A stretch of DNA of 64,000 nucleotides from contig CP141146.1 in the NCBI GenBank assembly GCA_035235625.1, forward strand, positions 12,208,501 to 12,272,500, written 5' to 3'. The notes beneath the pieces were generated by a model. That model did no database searches, was not told where the DNA came from, and worked only from the letters and a program-made list of their open reading frames with translations. This stretch comes from Saururus chinensis (lineage: Eukaryota > Streptophyta > Magnoliopsida > Piperales > Saururaceae). Position 1 is the stretch's first letter; the number at the start of each line of letters is the position of its first letter. This document shows positions 34,980-46,747 of this stretch, piece by piece. The position numbers were made by a program, and so were the translations under genes.

Positions 34980-36735
34980 AGAGAGAGTGGAGATAGTGCA
35001 TGGAGAGAGAGACTGAGAGTGAGGAGGGAGAGAAGGTGAGGAGAGAGAGGGATTGGAGAGAGAGGAATAAGACAGAGAGAGGGGAGAGAGATGAATAAGA
35101 CGAAGAGAGGAAGAGGAGAGAGATAGAGAGAGGGGAGAGATGAGAGAGAGGGGAGGAGGCAAGAGAGAGAGGAATTTTATTTTGATTTTTAAATTTTTTT
35201 ATTTTTTAAATAAAAAATAAAATTAAAATAAATACTAATAGTGACGTATACTTATATACATCGCTATTAGTACATGTATTAGCGACGTATAAAATTATAT
35301 CGCTAATACGTGAAGTATTAGCGACGTATAATTTTATATGTCGCTAATATGATTTCTTTTAATTAATTTTTTTAAAAAAACTTAATTTTAAAGAATAAAA
35401 TATCTTAAAAAATTGAAATTAGAGGAGAGATAGTGTAGGAGAGAGAGGGGAGAGGGAAGAAAGAGAGAGGGGAGGGAGGGAAGAGAGAGAGGAGAGTGGA
35501 GGGAAGGGAGAGAGGAATTTTATTTTGATTTTTAAAAAAATGATTAATTTTTTTATTTTTAAAATAAATAAATAAAATTAAAATTAATACTAATAGAGAC
35601 GTATACTTATATATGTCGCTAATTAGTACATGTATTAGCGACGTATAAAACTATGCATCACTAATACATGAAGTAATAGCGACATATAATTGTATACGTC
35701 GCTAATATGATTTATTTTAATTAATTTTTTATTTTTAAAATTTAATTTTAAAGAATAAAAAATCTTAAAAAATGAAATTAGAGGAGAGATAGTGTGTAGG
35801 GAGAGAGGAGAGAGAGGAGAGGGAAGAAAGATAGAGGGGAGGGAAGAGAGAGAGAGGAGAGGGAAGAGAGAGAGGGGAAGGAAGAGAGAGAGAGGAATAA
35901 TACGGAGAGAGGAAGAGGAGAGAGATAGAGAGAGGAGAGGGACAGAGGGGGGAGGGAAGAGAGAGGAATTTTATTTTGATTTTTAATTTTTTTTATTAAT
36001 TTTCATATTTTTAAAATAAATAAATAAAACTAAAATAAATACTAATAGTGACGTATACCTATATATGTCTCTATTAGTACATGTATTAGCAATGTATATA
36101 ATTATACGTTGCTAATATGTGAAGTATTAGCGACATATAATTGTATACGTCGCTAATATGATTTCTTTTAATTTTTTTTATTTTTTAAAATTAATTTTAA
36201 AGAATAAAAAATCTTAAAAAATTAAAATTAGAGGAGAGATAGTGTGTAGGGATAGAGGAGAGAGAAGGGGAGATGGAAGAAAGAGAGAGGGGAGGGAAGA
36301 GAGAGAGCGGAGGGATGAGAGAGGAGGGAGGAGAGAGAGAGGAGGGTGGAGAGAGAGAGAGAGGAGGGTGGAAAGAGAGAGAGATAGAGGGAGGAGAGAG
36401 AGATAGAGGGGGATGGAGGAGTGAGAGGGAGAAAAAAAATTAAATTTAAATTATTTTAAAAAAATATAAAAATATAAAAAAAATATAGGTAGTAGCGACG
36501 CATTCGGCTATGCGTCTCTACTACCTATTTTTTAAAATAAAAAATTGAATGAAAGAAATAGAGAGAGGGAGGAGAGAGAGAGAGGGAGGGAGGAGAGAAG
36601 AGGAGAGGGAGGAGAGAGAGGAGAGGGGGAGAGAGGGGGGAGAGAGAGGGGGGAGAGAGAGAGAGAGGAGGGAGGGAGAGAGAGAGAGAGAGAAAGAGGA
36701 GGGTGTAGAGAGGGAGGGAGGAGAGAAAATATAAA
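34980..36735. repeat. GA-rich tracts in tandem units within the CACTA element
   Basis: Purine tracts of GAGAGAGG type at 34980-35172, 35425-35515, 35783-35967, 36230-36435 and 36548-36728 recur at fairly regular distances. Each is preceded by the same AT-rich spacer (AAAGAATAAAA-ATCTTAAAAAA type). The Glu/Arg-rich and Ser/Leu-rich frames over these tracts are artefacts. Confidence 0.85.
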
Positions 36736-37274
36736 AAAATTTGTTTTTAGTGACGCATATAGATAAGCGTCGCTAAATATGGTAATAAGTAGCGATGTAT
36801 AATTTTTTTAAAAAAAAAATCGACACGGGCGAAATTTTGCCCGCGTCTTATAACTACCCCCCTCCCCTGTATTTTGCCCCGCTGCCTCGCTGCCCGCCTC
36901 CTCTCCTCCTTGCCGCCTCCTCCCCCTCTCTCCCAGATTGCCATCCGCCCATGACCCGCCTCCTCCCTTCCAGTCCTCCCTCCCCCGTATTTCGCCCTGC
37001 CACCTCGTCGCCCACCGCCTCCTCCCCCTCTCGCCCCGGCCGCCATCTGCCCACGACTCGCCTCCTCCCTTCCGGTCCTCCTTCTGCCGCCCCTCCACCC
37101 AAGGTCCCCCGTCCTCCTTCTCCCCCCTCCCTCCTTTGATTTTCAGAGGAGGGGGGCAGAGCCAGGGGTCCGGATTCCGGTGCCCCGCCATCCTCCGACT
37201 CCCTCTCCCTTCCTCAGTGGGCCATCAGGCCCATCGGGGATTTTTTTAAAATAAAATTTAATATTAGCGACTGA

Positions 37275-37440
37275 GGATGGAGGATAACCATAACCACCGA
37301 GACCATAACCGGCAAGATGCTCGTCATGCGTAGCATAACACTCAGCAAGTGCAGCAGGACCCTCATGACTGTCGTGCTAGTGTGACCTGCTACTGATGCC
37401 AGCAGAAGGGGCATTATGTTAGCAAGTGTCCTCAGAGGCG
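37275..37440 (+). mobile_element. Gag zinc-knuckle patch inside the CACTA element
   Basis: A short stretch resembles the basic, His/Arg/Asn-rich region before a retroviral-type CCHC knuckle, then the knuckle itself (VTCY, QQKGHYVSKCPQR). It matches plant Ty3/gypsy gag tails. It has no LTR of its own here, so it was probably acquired by the CACTA element. Broken fossil. Confidence 0.6.
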
Positions 37441-38069
37441 TACTAGCGACGCTTGTTAAGCATCGCTATTTAATTATTATTATAATTTTGAATTTTAAAA
37501 AAAAATAATTTTTTTATTAGTGATGTATAAAAGCGTAGCTAATAATGAATTATTAGCGACGCTTTAACTATACATCGCTAATAAGTTATTTTAAATTTTT
37601 TTTAAATTTTTTTTCTATTAGCGACGTATATGTAAACGTCACTAACAATTACTTATTAGCGACGCTTATGTATATGCGTCACTAATAATTTATTTTTTAA
37701 TTTTTTAAAAAAATTATTTTTCTATTAGCAACATAAAACAAGCATCGCAAATAGCTTATCATTAGCGATGCTATAGAATATACGTCGGTAATAAGTTATT
37801 ATTAGCGACATATACTATACGTCGCTAATTGATAATAGCGACGACACTTTTTTCGACGCTTGTAGCGACGTTTATTATACGTTGCTAATAGTCATTAGCG
37901 ACACTTAGGGGACTAATAGCGATACATAAATGTGTCGCTAATAGTCTTTTTTGTTGTAGTGACCGGTTGGTGATAGTGCTGGGATGGGGGGTATTCTCTA
38001 CGGCCACCATCTGTTCGACGAATTGCTCCAGAGTTTCTAGGCCGCCACCGAAGGAGAGAAGTGGGAGAA

Positions 38070-38470
38070 TCCGAAAGATGTTGATGCAGTGTTCGTCAAG
38101 TATGAAGCCTTGGAGAAATATGGTTTTGGTGAGCAGGGCAGACATGCATCTGGCACCGAGGGTGCATTCCCTCCTAATGCCCCTCTTCTAATAGAACTTG
38201 AGCTGCTTTCGTGGAAGACTGCCACTAAGGTAACTACGGAAAAGAAGGTGTTAAAATAAATTCTTAAGGAGGGTGAAGGTTATGAACAACTAAATGAAGG
38301 AGCTATTGTCAAATTGAAATTAACTGGGAAGCTGGGGGATGGCACTGTGTTTGTGAAGAAAGGACATGAAGAGGATGAAGAACTATTCGAGTTCAAGACT
38401 GATGATGACCAAGTTATAGATGGTCTTGACCGTACAGTCTTGACCATGAAGAAGGCTAAGGTTGCAGCGT
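38070..38470 (+). pseudogene. Captured FKBP62/65-type immunophilin fragment
   Basis: Plus-strand pieces read KWENPKDVDAVFVKYEA, GTEGAFPPNAPLLIELELLS and ILKEGEGYEQLNEGAIVKLK, then KKGHEEDEELFEFKT and QVIDGLDR. These match the second and third FK506-binding domains of plant FKBP62/65 (ROF1/ROF2), a peptidyl-prolyl isomerase and HSP90 co-chaperone. The parent gene has introns, but none is seen here, so the copy looks RNA-derived. It is incomplete and broken. It runs straight into PPR sequence near 38470. Confidence 0.8.
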
Positions 38471-39330
38471 TGACCAAATTCTATGACGGGATGGTGAAGG
38501 CACGGGCTTCTGATGCTAATTTCCTTGCTGTTGTTGAGGTGATTCTGGGGCCTGGTTGGTCAGATGAAGTTGAGAAGGAATTGGAGGAGATAGGGATCAC
38601 AATGTCTGATAAAATGGTGTTGGGAATGTTGAGGGACATCTGCGGGAATTCTTTTCAGGCGCTGGATTTTTTTCAGTGGGCTGGGAGAAGATTAGACTAC
38701 AAGCACAGTTCTACCACCTACAATGCAATGCTGAGAGTTCTTGCGAGGAAGGACTCGATTGATCAGTTTTGGGGCTTGGTGAAGGAGATGAAGAGTGAAG
38801 GCTTTGATATAGATATCGATACTTATGTGAAGATGTTCAGGCAGTTCATGAAGAGGAAGATGATGAAGGAAGTAATAGGTCTTTATGAGAGGGTGATGGC
38901 AGGCCCATACAAGCCAGTGATTTAGAATTGTGCTGCGCTTCTGCGGCAGATTGTGCCTTGTGACGAGGCAGATTTTGATGTGGTATATAGAGTTACCAAG
39001 ATTTATGAGGCATCTGACTATTCCCTCACAAAGTCTGTTTATGATGGATTCCATCGGGCATTAACATATATGGGAAGATTTGAAGAGGCAGAGAAGATTG
39101 GGCAGACCATGGAAGGCGCAAGCTTCCAGCCAGATACTATCACTTATAGCCAAAGCATGTGCAAGTTTGGGAGGCTGGAAGAAGCTTGTAAGGTGTTGGT
39201 TGACATGGAGAAGTGGGGTCGTACCCCTGATCTAAATACATGGTCAATCCTGATACAAGGGCATTGTCTTGCAGACAAGGTTGATCGGGCACTAACTTGT
39301 TATGCAAAGATGATTGAGACGGGCCACAAG
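38471..39330 (+). pseudogene. Captured PPR protein fragment (BIR6-like)
   Basis: It reads as a P-class pentatricopeptide protein close to Arabidopsis BIR6 (At3g48250), a mitochondrial splicing factor. Markers are QALDFFQWAGRR, SSTTYNAMLRVLARKDSIDQ, ALTYMGRFEEAEKI, FQPDTITYSQSM and TPDLNTWSILIQGHC, with repeats at the usual spacing of about 35 residues. About 280 codons of coding text survive without introns. PPR genes are often intronless, so this alone does not prove an RNA origin. An open frame crosses the FKBP/PPR boundary. Broken overall. Confidence 0.8.
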
Positions 39331-39702
39331 GTAGGAGAATTCACCAACTTCTATCTCACCGGTGCTAATGGCCTATTCAATGGTTTCTTCTTAGAGTTTG
39401 TTGGTCAAGCTTGGGTCCTTGATGTTGATGATATTGCCAAGCTTGTCAAAAGCCAATATGGAAGTGGCATTGTGAAGGTAAAAGAAGGATTCAACATCTC
39501 GGAGTCCTCAATGGGCAACTGCGAGGAGACTCCTTTGGATGTTAACATATTAAATGCAGGCCGAGCTGTTGTTCTAAATACTTTGAACCTGCCCTTGATC
39601 AAAGAAGTTGGACTAAGTGCTGACCGTGTTAAGATTAAGGGGAACTCCATGTGCCTTCTAGGATTTTCTTGTGACTCTGCTTCCCAAGTGGCTTATCGTA
39701 TC
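39331..39702 (+). pseudogene. Captured fragment of an unidentified host gene
   Basis: About 120 codons continue in the frame of the preceding PPR text but are not PPR-like: TGANGLFNGFFLEFVGQAWV, LDVDDIAKLVKSQYGSGIVK, TPLDVNILNAGRAVVLNTLN and LIKEVGLSADRVKIKGNS. The composition looks like a real folded plant protein. I do not recognise the family. It ends exactly where ClpB sequence begins. Confidence 0.55.
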
Positions 39703-40104
39703 AGAGAACGTGTGGTGGGCCAATACCCTGTTGTGAGAGAGGTAGTTGCGGCCATCCAGTGATTCTTTTCCTATATTTCAGATCCTCATCATCCAACTGC
39801 AAGTTTTTTGTTCATGGGTCCCATTGGAGTTGGGAAAACCGAGCTCGCAAAGGCTCTGGCTGCCAGCATGATCAATACCGATGAAGCCCTTGTGCGTATT
39901 GACATGAGCGAGTACATGGAAAAGCATGCAGTTTCTAAACTGATAGGGGCACCTTCCGGCTATGTGGACTATGAAGAAGGTGGACCACTTACTGAAACAA
40001 TTCGAAGGCAGCCATATGCAGTGATATTGTTTGATGAAATCGAGAAAGCACACTCCAATGTGTTTAATGTATTCCTTCAGATATTAGATGATGGGAGGGT
40101 CACT
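39703..40104 (+). pseudogene. Captured ClpB/Hsp100 ATPase fragment (second nucleotide-binding domain)
   Basis: It opens with RERVVGQ, the start of ClpB NBD2. It continues through a Walker A ([15 protein letters not shown]), the pore-loop region ([13 protein letters not shown]), a Walker B ([13 protein letters not shown]) and [16 protein letters not shown], all in family order. Plant ClpB/Hsp101 proteins are protein disaggregases. The match stops just after DDGRVT. No intron is seen. A fragment only, not a working chaperone gene. Confidence 0.88.
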
Positions 40105-40466
40105 TATGAGTTTGTTTCACCTGCAAGGCTCTCGCATATCTACTCAGAGAAGCTTGTTCACCTGCCACATTGTTAATTTGTTAATGATTATAAGCAGAAA
40201 TGTCATGATGTCTTAGATCCAGTTTGCTGGCACAAGAGGTCAGATTATTGGATTTACCACAACTTGGCACTCATTCTGGGTGGGCTTTGCGTGAGTCTAA
40301 CCCTACTCGGATCTATCAATAACAGCTTTGCACATGGGCGAGGCCTTCCGTTGACTCTATCATTCGTACAGTTATGGACCAGTTGTTCACATTGGAGCTA
40401 TGGTGGGCCCAATACTTGGAGTTTAAAGTCACCTCGAGGACGAGGTGATGCGGAAACATGGTAGAA

Positions 40467-40811
40467 TGTTGTGAACGTCCTAGAGGCTACCACTAGGGTC
40501 ATGTGCTAGGGTAATTAGGTAATTATGTAATAAGGGCATTTGAGTTATTAGGTTAATTAGGGTTTTCTTTTAAATATGTAATGGACCTTAGGCGCCTATT
40601 AATGAGCCCACTTAATTAGTCTATTTAAGTGTAAGGGCTATGCCCTAATTGGGATTATGAATGAATTATTGTCTCTAATCCTCTCCTCTCCTTCCCTGCT
40701 CTCCCTCCTACCTGGCGGCCATGTTATCCCCTCTCCCCTTTCTAGGCTTTCCTGCGCCGCTCCCTTCTCCTATGCCGGCTGCCACGCCATTGTGGACAAC
40801 CGTTCACAACA
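40467..40811 (+). mobile_element. 3' LTR of the transducing element
   Basis: 345 bases bounded by TGTTGTGAAC and GTTCACAACA, followed by TAATC. A run of TAATTAGG words and a pyrimidine-rich CTCTCCTCTCC leader (about 40680-40750) are inside. Confidence 0.88.
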
Positions 40812-40868
40812 TAATCATATGCAAAATGCAATATTGTTCAATATAAAAACTCATATCTAATTTAACTA

Positions 40869-41130
40869 GGACCTCCATTAATTTTAACACATATTACTAT
40901 TTTATTAATATTGTTTTTGAATATGAGAGCTCTATAAAATTTTGAATTTTTTTCTTTACAAGTTTTAAATTTAAAAAATGGCCCCATAAACACTTCAACT
41001 ACTTAAAATCGACAATATATTTTATTTTTACTTGATTTAGAGCTTTCTCCGGTACCCAAGAAGCCTTAACTTTTACAATTGACAATTGATAGTTGACAAA
41101 TTTACTTTAGTAAAATAGGCAATAACACAA
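40869..41130 (-). repeat. Dispersed AT-rich repeat, copy 2 of 3
   Basis: The reverse complement aligns with 45430-45735 over its whole length: TATTTTACTAA, CAATTGTCAATTG-like, AAGTAGTTGAAG, TTTATGGG, AACTTGTAAAGAAA and TTAATGGAGGT, in order. With copy 3 it forms an inverted pair about 4.3 kb apart. Confidence 0.6.
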
Positions 41131-41551
41131 TATATTATCACATATTCCTAGTTACTCAAAGTAAATTTTGATCTCCATAATCGCCTTGCTTAGAATAGAT
41201 ATTTATGGTTGTCATGCGTGTTATACTTTCAATCATATATCTTATCTCAGGAATTGTCTAGTTTTGAGTATCCTTCTTAAGCATCCTTCTTAAGCTATTG
41301 CTAAATTGTGCAGCATATTATATATGGAATAAAAAGAACAACCGCATATTCAGAAATGAACTCCTACGTATCTCAAGCTGTGTGAGTTTCAAGTTCGGAC
41401 CTCTATGTGTGCTAATAACAACATGATTAAAGTTCTCAAGAGTGGGCATATATAATTCATATTTTAGGCTCTCTTGTATTTTTCTTTGGGAAAATTATTT
41501 AAATAATATTAAATAATAAATAATTACCAAAATTGTGTACTTTGGGAAATA

Positions 41552-41828
41552 TTTCCCGAAGTGGTGTTGGTTTTGGCCATGCATGCACTTGTGTGGCTTT
41601 AAAAAAAAAAAAGATTTCGTCATTCATAAGGACGAAATCAATGCATATACTGATTTTGTCCGTCTGAAGGACGAAATCAATACAATACTGATTTGTCATC
41701 TTTTCTAAGGACAAATCAGTACAATTACTGATTTTGTCCTTTTATAGGACAAAATCTAAAAAAAAACCACTCAAGCGCGAGCTCTTGGCTGACGCCTACG
41801 TGGCCAAAACTGACACCACTTTGGGAAA
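41552..41828. mobile_element. MITE built from small hairpins
   Basis: The terminal inverted repeats of about 28 bases are TTTCCCGAAGTGGTGTTGGT on the left and TTTCCCAAAGTGGTGTCAGT when the right end is reversed; both continue TTTTGGCCA. Between them, GATTTTGTCC-like and GGACGAAATC-like words alternate about every 40-45 bases, giving several short stem-loops. There is no coding content and the target duplication is not certain. Confidence 0.7.
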
Positions 41829-41852
41829 GATAAAAGGCTTAGATCCTGGCAA

Positions 41853-44243
41853 CTAGAACATCACCTTCCTCCTTTGGCAGTCTACATGCACATGGAACTT
41901 GGACATCATATCCATGTCTAGGATCACATCGAAGTCAATCATTGGCAATATAATCATATCCATACATAGCACATCCACATTGATCTCCATAAGACTTATC
42001 TCAATATACTCCTCCACCCAAAGAGAAGACGAAGGTGTAGATACACGCAAGGGAATATGCAACAACTTATGACAAGCATCCAACTCATGAGCAAAATGTG
42101 GAGAGACAAAAGAATAAGAGGAACCGGTATCAAATAATACTCTTAGCATAGTGGGAGGCAATGAGAATCATACCTTGCACCACGCCCGAAGAGTTGGCCG
42201 CCTCCTGCACCGATATAGCAAAAATAAATCTCAACCGCATGAACAATTCAAATTGACTCAATCCAGGGAGTATACATGTTCCACACAGGAACTCAAATTG
42301 AAATCATGTCCTTTCAGACCAACCAAGTTTTGATTAAGCCAATGATCGATTAATTCGACATGCAATCTCACATAATTGCATACAATCGAACAACCACGAC
42401 TAATCATCGATAAAAATCTCTTTCATGAAATTTATTCATGATGCGTGCAACATGATGCATATGTGAGCATTCTCTACGTGAATTCCAATATATGGAATGT
42501 GCTCCCATCAGTCCCCTCATGCATCATAATCAAATCATAAATAACCATGATTTCATAGTAAATTCCCCACACGTGTGTGTTCATGCATTTCCTAAGCACA
42601 TGGACAATGCTTTGACATAAGCTCATAAGTAATACATGTATGCTTAAACACATTCAAATCATGATTACCAACTGAAATCTAGGGTGAAATCTACCATAAA
42701 CCATAAATCGTTCTTTTGAAATCAAATGCTTAACTCCTACAAGCATGATTATTCTACACATGAAGCTATAACATAATAACATCATTCACCCACATTCCAT
42801 TCTCATTATATGATGACATATCTTATCATTTACCATGTAATATCCCTGATGGAGACATGCTCAAATCATAAGAATTCCATCATACATAGATTCAAAATAA
42901 TTCAATGTTAACATGTATAACTATCAACATATAATTCCACATAACAAGCACTTAAGCATACTTCATAAATCTCCATCACAAATTCTACACCCTTCTAATA
43001 GCTTAATTCTAGTATAAAACACTCCCTATAAACATTGAAGCATCAATCAGGAGGAAAACATCGAAATAAGCATGATAATTGAAAAGGGCAAAAAAACTGT
43101 TGTGTGGCCGATCGATCGGCCTGGCAGGCCGTTCAAACTGCCCGATCGAATGGCCAGTTGGCCCGATCGATCTCCAACAAGCAGTTCGAGCCTTCTTCTT
43201 TCTTTCAAAATCCAAAACCGAAACACCATTGTTGAATTATAAAACCTTCATCCCAAGCCTCATATACCATCAAAATTAAATTAAAATTCCAGACCATTAA
43301 ATCAACTCATTTCAAATCAAAACACTAAGTAATCAAGTTAAAAGATTAACTTTTTGCAAATCCACCATTAAAGCCCTAAATATGAAACCCATTCAATCAA
43401 AACACATAAAAATTGAGATTTGCATACATATTAAGGTTGAAATGAAAACTCATTACCTCTTCACTTGATTTGAGTCAGATTTACACTTCAATCACCTATG
43501 AAACCTTCCAAAAATAAGATTTTTATGTTAAACCACACCTAAACTCGATTTAGACTTGAAAATCATAAAACAAATCCTAGATCTAGAGCTTAGGAGGCAT
43601 AAAATCATAATTTTGAAGGTTAGTGTTTGAGGTAGAGGAGTAAAACAGTGATTTAATGCTTTGAAAACGGATTAAATCAATGGAGGAAGACAAGATTAAG
43701 AGGATTTTAAGAAAAATCCTAAAGTTTAAGCAAGGATTAAGGAAATTTTACCTTTAATCACTTCTTCTTTGGGCCTAATTGGGGATTAGACTCCAAATCT
43801 CCTGGCTCGTCAGCCCCTTTCCTTTTATAGGAAGGGATGGGCTATACCTAATTAAAACTTGGGGTGAGAATAGAATCTTTCACTAAAAGTAGGTATTTTG
43901 GCTATTTAAACTTTAATTAGGGCTAGAAAAATTCTAAAATTTTTTGTAATGACTTCCTTTGATGTATGGGACATTTTGAACTAAAAACCCCAAATTCGAC
44001 CGTGGGGCCCCACATGGGGTCCCGCCAAACCCTAATTTTTAAAAAATATATGAAAATTCCAAAAATTCACAAATAGTTTGGATTCACTTAAAAATCACAA
44101 ATATGAAGTTATTTTTCTTTAAAACCTTTGGAAATCACCTTTATTTTTGAAAATCATCGAAATTGATCAAAAATAGCTTAAACCACATAAAAGTAATTAA
44201 ACATAATGAATTCAAAACCAGTTTAAAGTTCAGGGATCTTACA
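41853..44243 (-). mobile_element. Partial Ty3/gypsy element: LTR part joined to protease
   Basis: Read on the minus strand, an LTR begins at 44243 with TGTAAGATCCCTGAACTTTA. It follows the 30558-33950 solo LTR for about 2.0 kb, including the TATA box near 43830. It then joins, near 42230, a gag-end/protease stretch (42225-41853) with LFDTGSSYSFVSPHFA and the FDVILDMDMMSKFHVHVDC block typical of plant chromovirus proteases. The rest of the LTR and all of reverse transcriptase and integrase are missing. An old broken fossil, reshaped by an internal deletion. Confidence 0.82.
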
Positions 44244-45203
<960 letters not shown>

Positions 45204-45429
45204 GCCAACTATCAATTCAATGTTTTTCTTTGCCACTGGCTACATCCTTCTTCTCCAGTGTCAGTGTTGGAGAAAAAGAAGCTTTCAGAAAGGAAAACAC
45301 AGTTGGTAGTTAGTCGTTTGACTATTGGCAGTTAACATATTTAAACATGCTTTGATTATCATGTTTCTCTTTTCATTATTTGAAGCTTAAATATACATAT
45401 TAAGGGAGATAAAGTCCCATAATATGTTG

Positions 45430-45735
45430 TTTTATTGTCTATTTTACTAAGTAAATATTCCAACCCCCAACTCCTAACTACCAATTGCCAATTGTGAAAG
45501 GCGTGAAACTCCATTAATGTAAATCTCAAGTTTGTTGGGTACAAGAAAAAACTCCAAATCAAATATGAATAAAACACATTATTAATATTAAGTACTTGAA
45601 GACGTTTATGGGTTCAATTTTTAAGTTTGAAGCTTGTAAAGAAATAAAATCTCAAATTTATATAGCTCCCATGTTCAAAAATGTCATTTAATGGAGATGT
45701 ATCAGTGCCAATATTAATGGAGGTTATGGTCAAGC
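45430..45735 (+). repeat. Dispersed AT-rich repeat, copy 3 of 3
   Basis: The best-preserved copy. It aligns with the reverse complement of 40869-41130 and with 720-905. Confidence 0.6.
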
Positions 45736-46747
45736 GAAATATGGCTCCCCAGAAGAAGCTGCAACGGCTAAGATGGTTGTGACTTTTGTGATGGCCATGA
45801 TTAGATCACATCAAATCCAACTGAATGCTGAAAATAAAGAAGAAAAAGAAGAAGAGGAGGAGGCAACAATGAAGTAGGGGAGGCAGTGACGGTGGTAGCG
45901 GCGGAGCTGGAGGCAGAGGAGGAGATAGGCATAACCAGTTAAGTGGGTTATTGAAGCTAAAGAGGAAAAAGAATAAGGCAAGGGTAGTCAGGTTATTTTA
46001 TGCCACATGCGTGGCATCTTATATGTACATAAGTATATTTTGGGCATAATGGAAGCTATATGCACATTTTGAGCATTAAGCAGGTTAAGAAGCCTAATTA
46101 CGAAGAGGAAAATGATATTCATACTCTATTTTCTTTACATCGTAGGCCTTACACCACCTTTGATTAGATATGGAAGGTAGGTGTCACCTCACAATATGAG
46201 ATTTACTTTTTCCTATTAAATTATAAGTAGTGTAAGGCCTTTTGTTAGGCAGAAAGTAGAGAAATATAATAATTATTTATCTCATCTCATCTCATCTCAT
46301 CTGGCCGCATTTGGGTCAACACGTGTAAACGACTAAAATAGCTCATGTGTCGAATAAGACTCGGCCATCTTGGGGTTATTTCAGTATCACAGTTTCCCTC
46401 CACCCCTCCATTTCATACTCTTTAGGCTAACTAAGCATATGGCATAGAATTTTACATATTGTCTTCCAAATTTTAAATGTTTTTAAAGGTATTTAAATTT
46501 ATATAGCGTTTATATTATAATTAATAATTTTTATGAGTTTTTCCATCAATTTGGAATAATCTTAATTTTTAATATTAAAAATTGTTAATATGTGTCGTAT
46601 AGCATAGTCATCAAATCGAGATATGACATCAACATATACCAGACGAATATAACAATGCTAGTGCTTGCACTTCCAATGGTATTCTTTCAACTGCTTCAAC
46701 CAATTATTTATCTTTAGAATGTTCTTATGCTCAAACACTATGGTTTC
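45736..46747. other. No gene seen
   Basis: Intergenic sequence with a GA-rich patch (45830-45970) and a short TCTCA microsatellite (about 46280-46302). No coding or structural RNA signal was recognised. Confidence 0.45.

Larger units (their letters stand above)
34302..37961. mobile_element. Non-autonomous CACTA element
   Basis: The termini are CACTATAATAAAAT (left) and CACTACAACAAAAA (right, reversed). The flanking 3-base sites are ACT and ACC, an imperfect duplication. Both subterminal zones (about 34320-34760 and 37450-37950) are packed with TAGCGACGCTT and its complement AAGCGTCGCTA, the expected transposase-binding repeats. The middle has units of about 360-450 bases (starting near 35231, 35588 and 36036) made of TAGCGACGTATA hairpins, an AT spacer and a long GAGAGG tract. 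It also carries a C-rich insert (36840-37240) and a gag-like patch (37275-37440). There is no transposase, so it depends on a relative elsewhere. Confidence 0.9.
29721..40811 (+). mobile_element. Old LTR retrotransposon carrying several host-gene fragments
   Basis: The 3' LTR (40467-40811, 345 bases) has perfect 10-base inverted ends, TGTTGTGAAC and GTTCACAACA. A partial 5' LTR (29721-29820) matches its first 100 bases. The 5-base duplication TAATC flanks the whole (29716-29720 and 40812-40816). Hand alignment of the shared LTR part shows about 15 differences in 102 positions, nearly all transitions, so the insertion is old. Just before the 3' LTR, ACCTCGAGGACGAGGTGATG looks like the tail of a retroelement polyprotein. 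The interior otherwise holds intron-free pieces of FKBP, PPR, an unknown gene and ClpB. A solo LTR (30558-33950) and a CACTA element (34302-37961) are nested inside; without them it is about 4 kb. Broken, non-autonomous fossil. Confidence 0.85.

Noticed and set aside
35792-36766. Glu/Arg-rich frames of 61-73 residues
   Set aside because: They read through GAGAGG tracts in the CACTA element; low-complexity artefacts.
36747-37249. Overlapping Pro/Ser- and Gly-rich frames on both strands
   Set aside because: The C-rich insert of the CACTA element opens several frames at once, with no domain and no codon signal.
38281-40104. Annotating the FKBP/PPR/ClpB text as working host genes
   Set aside because: Each is only a fragment of its family, they abut without spacing, and the whole lies between LTR ends with a target duplication.
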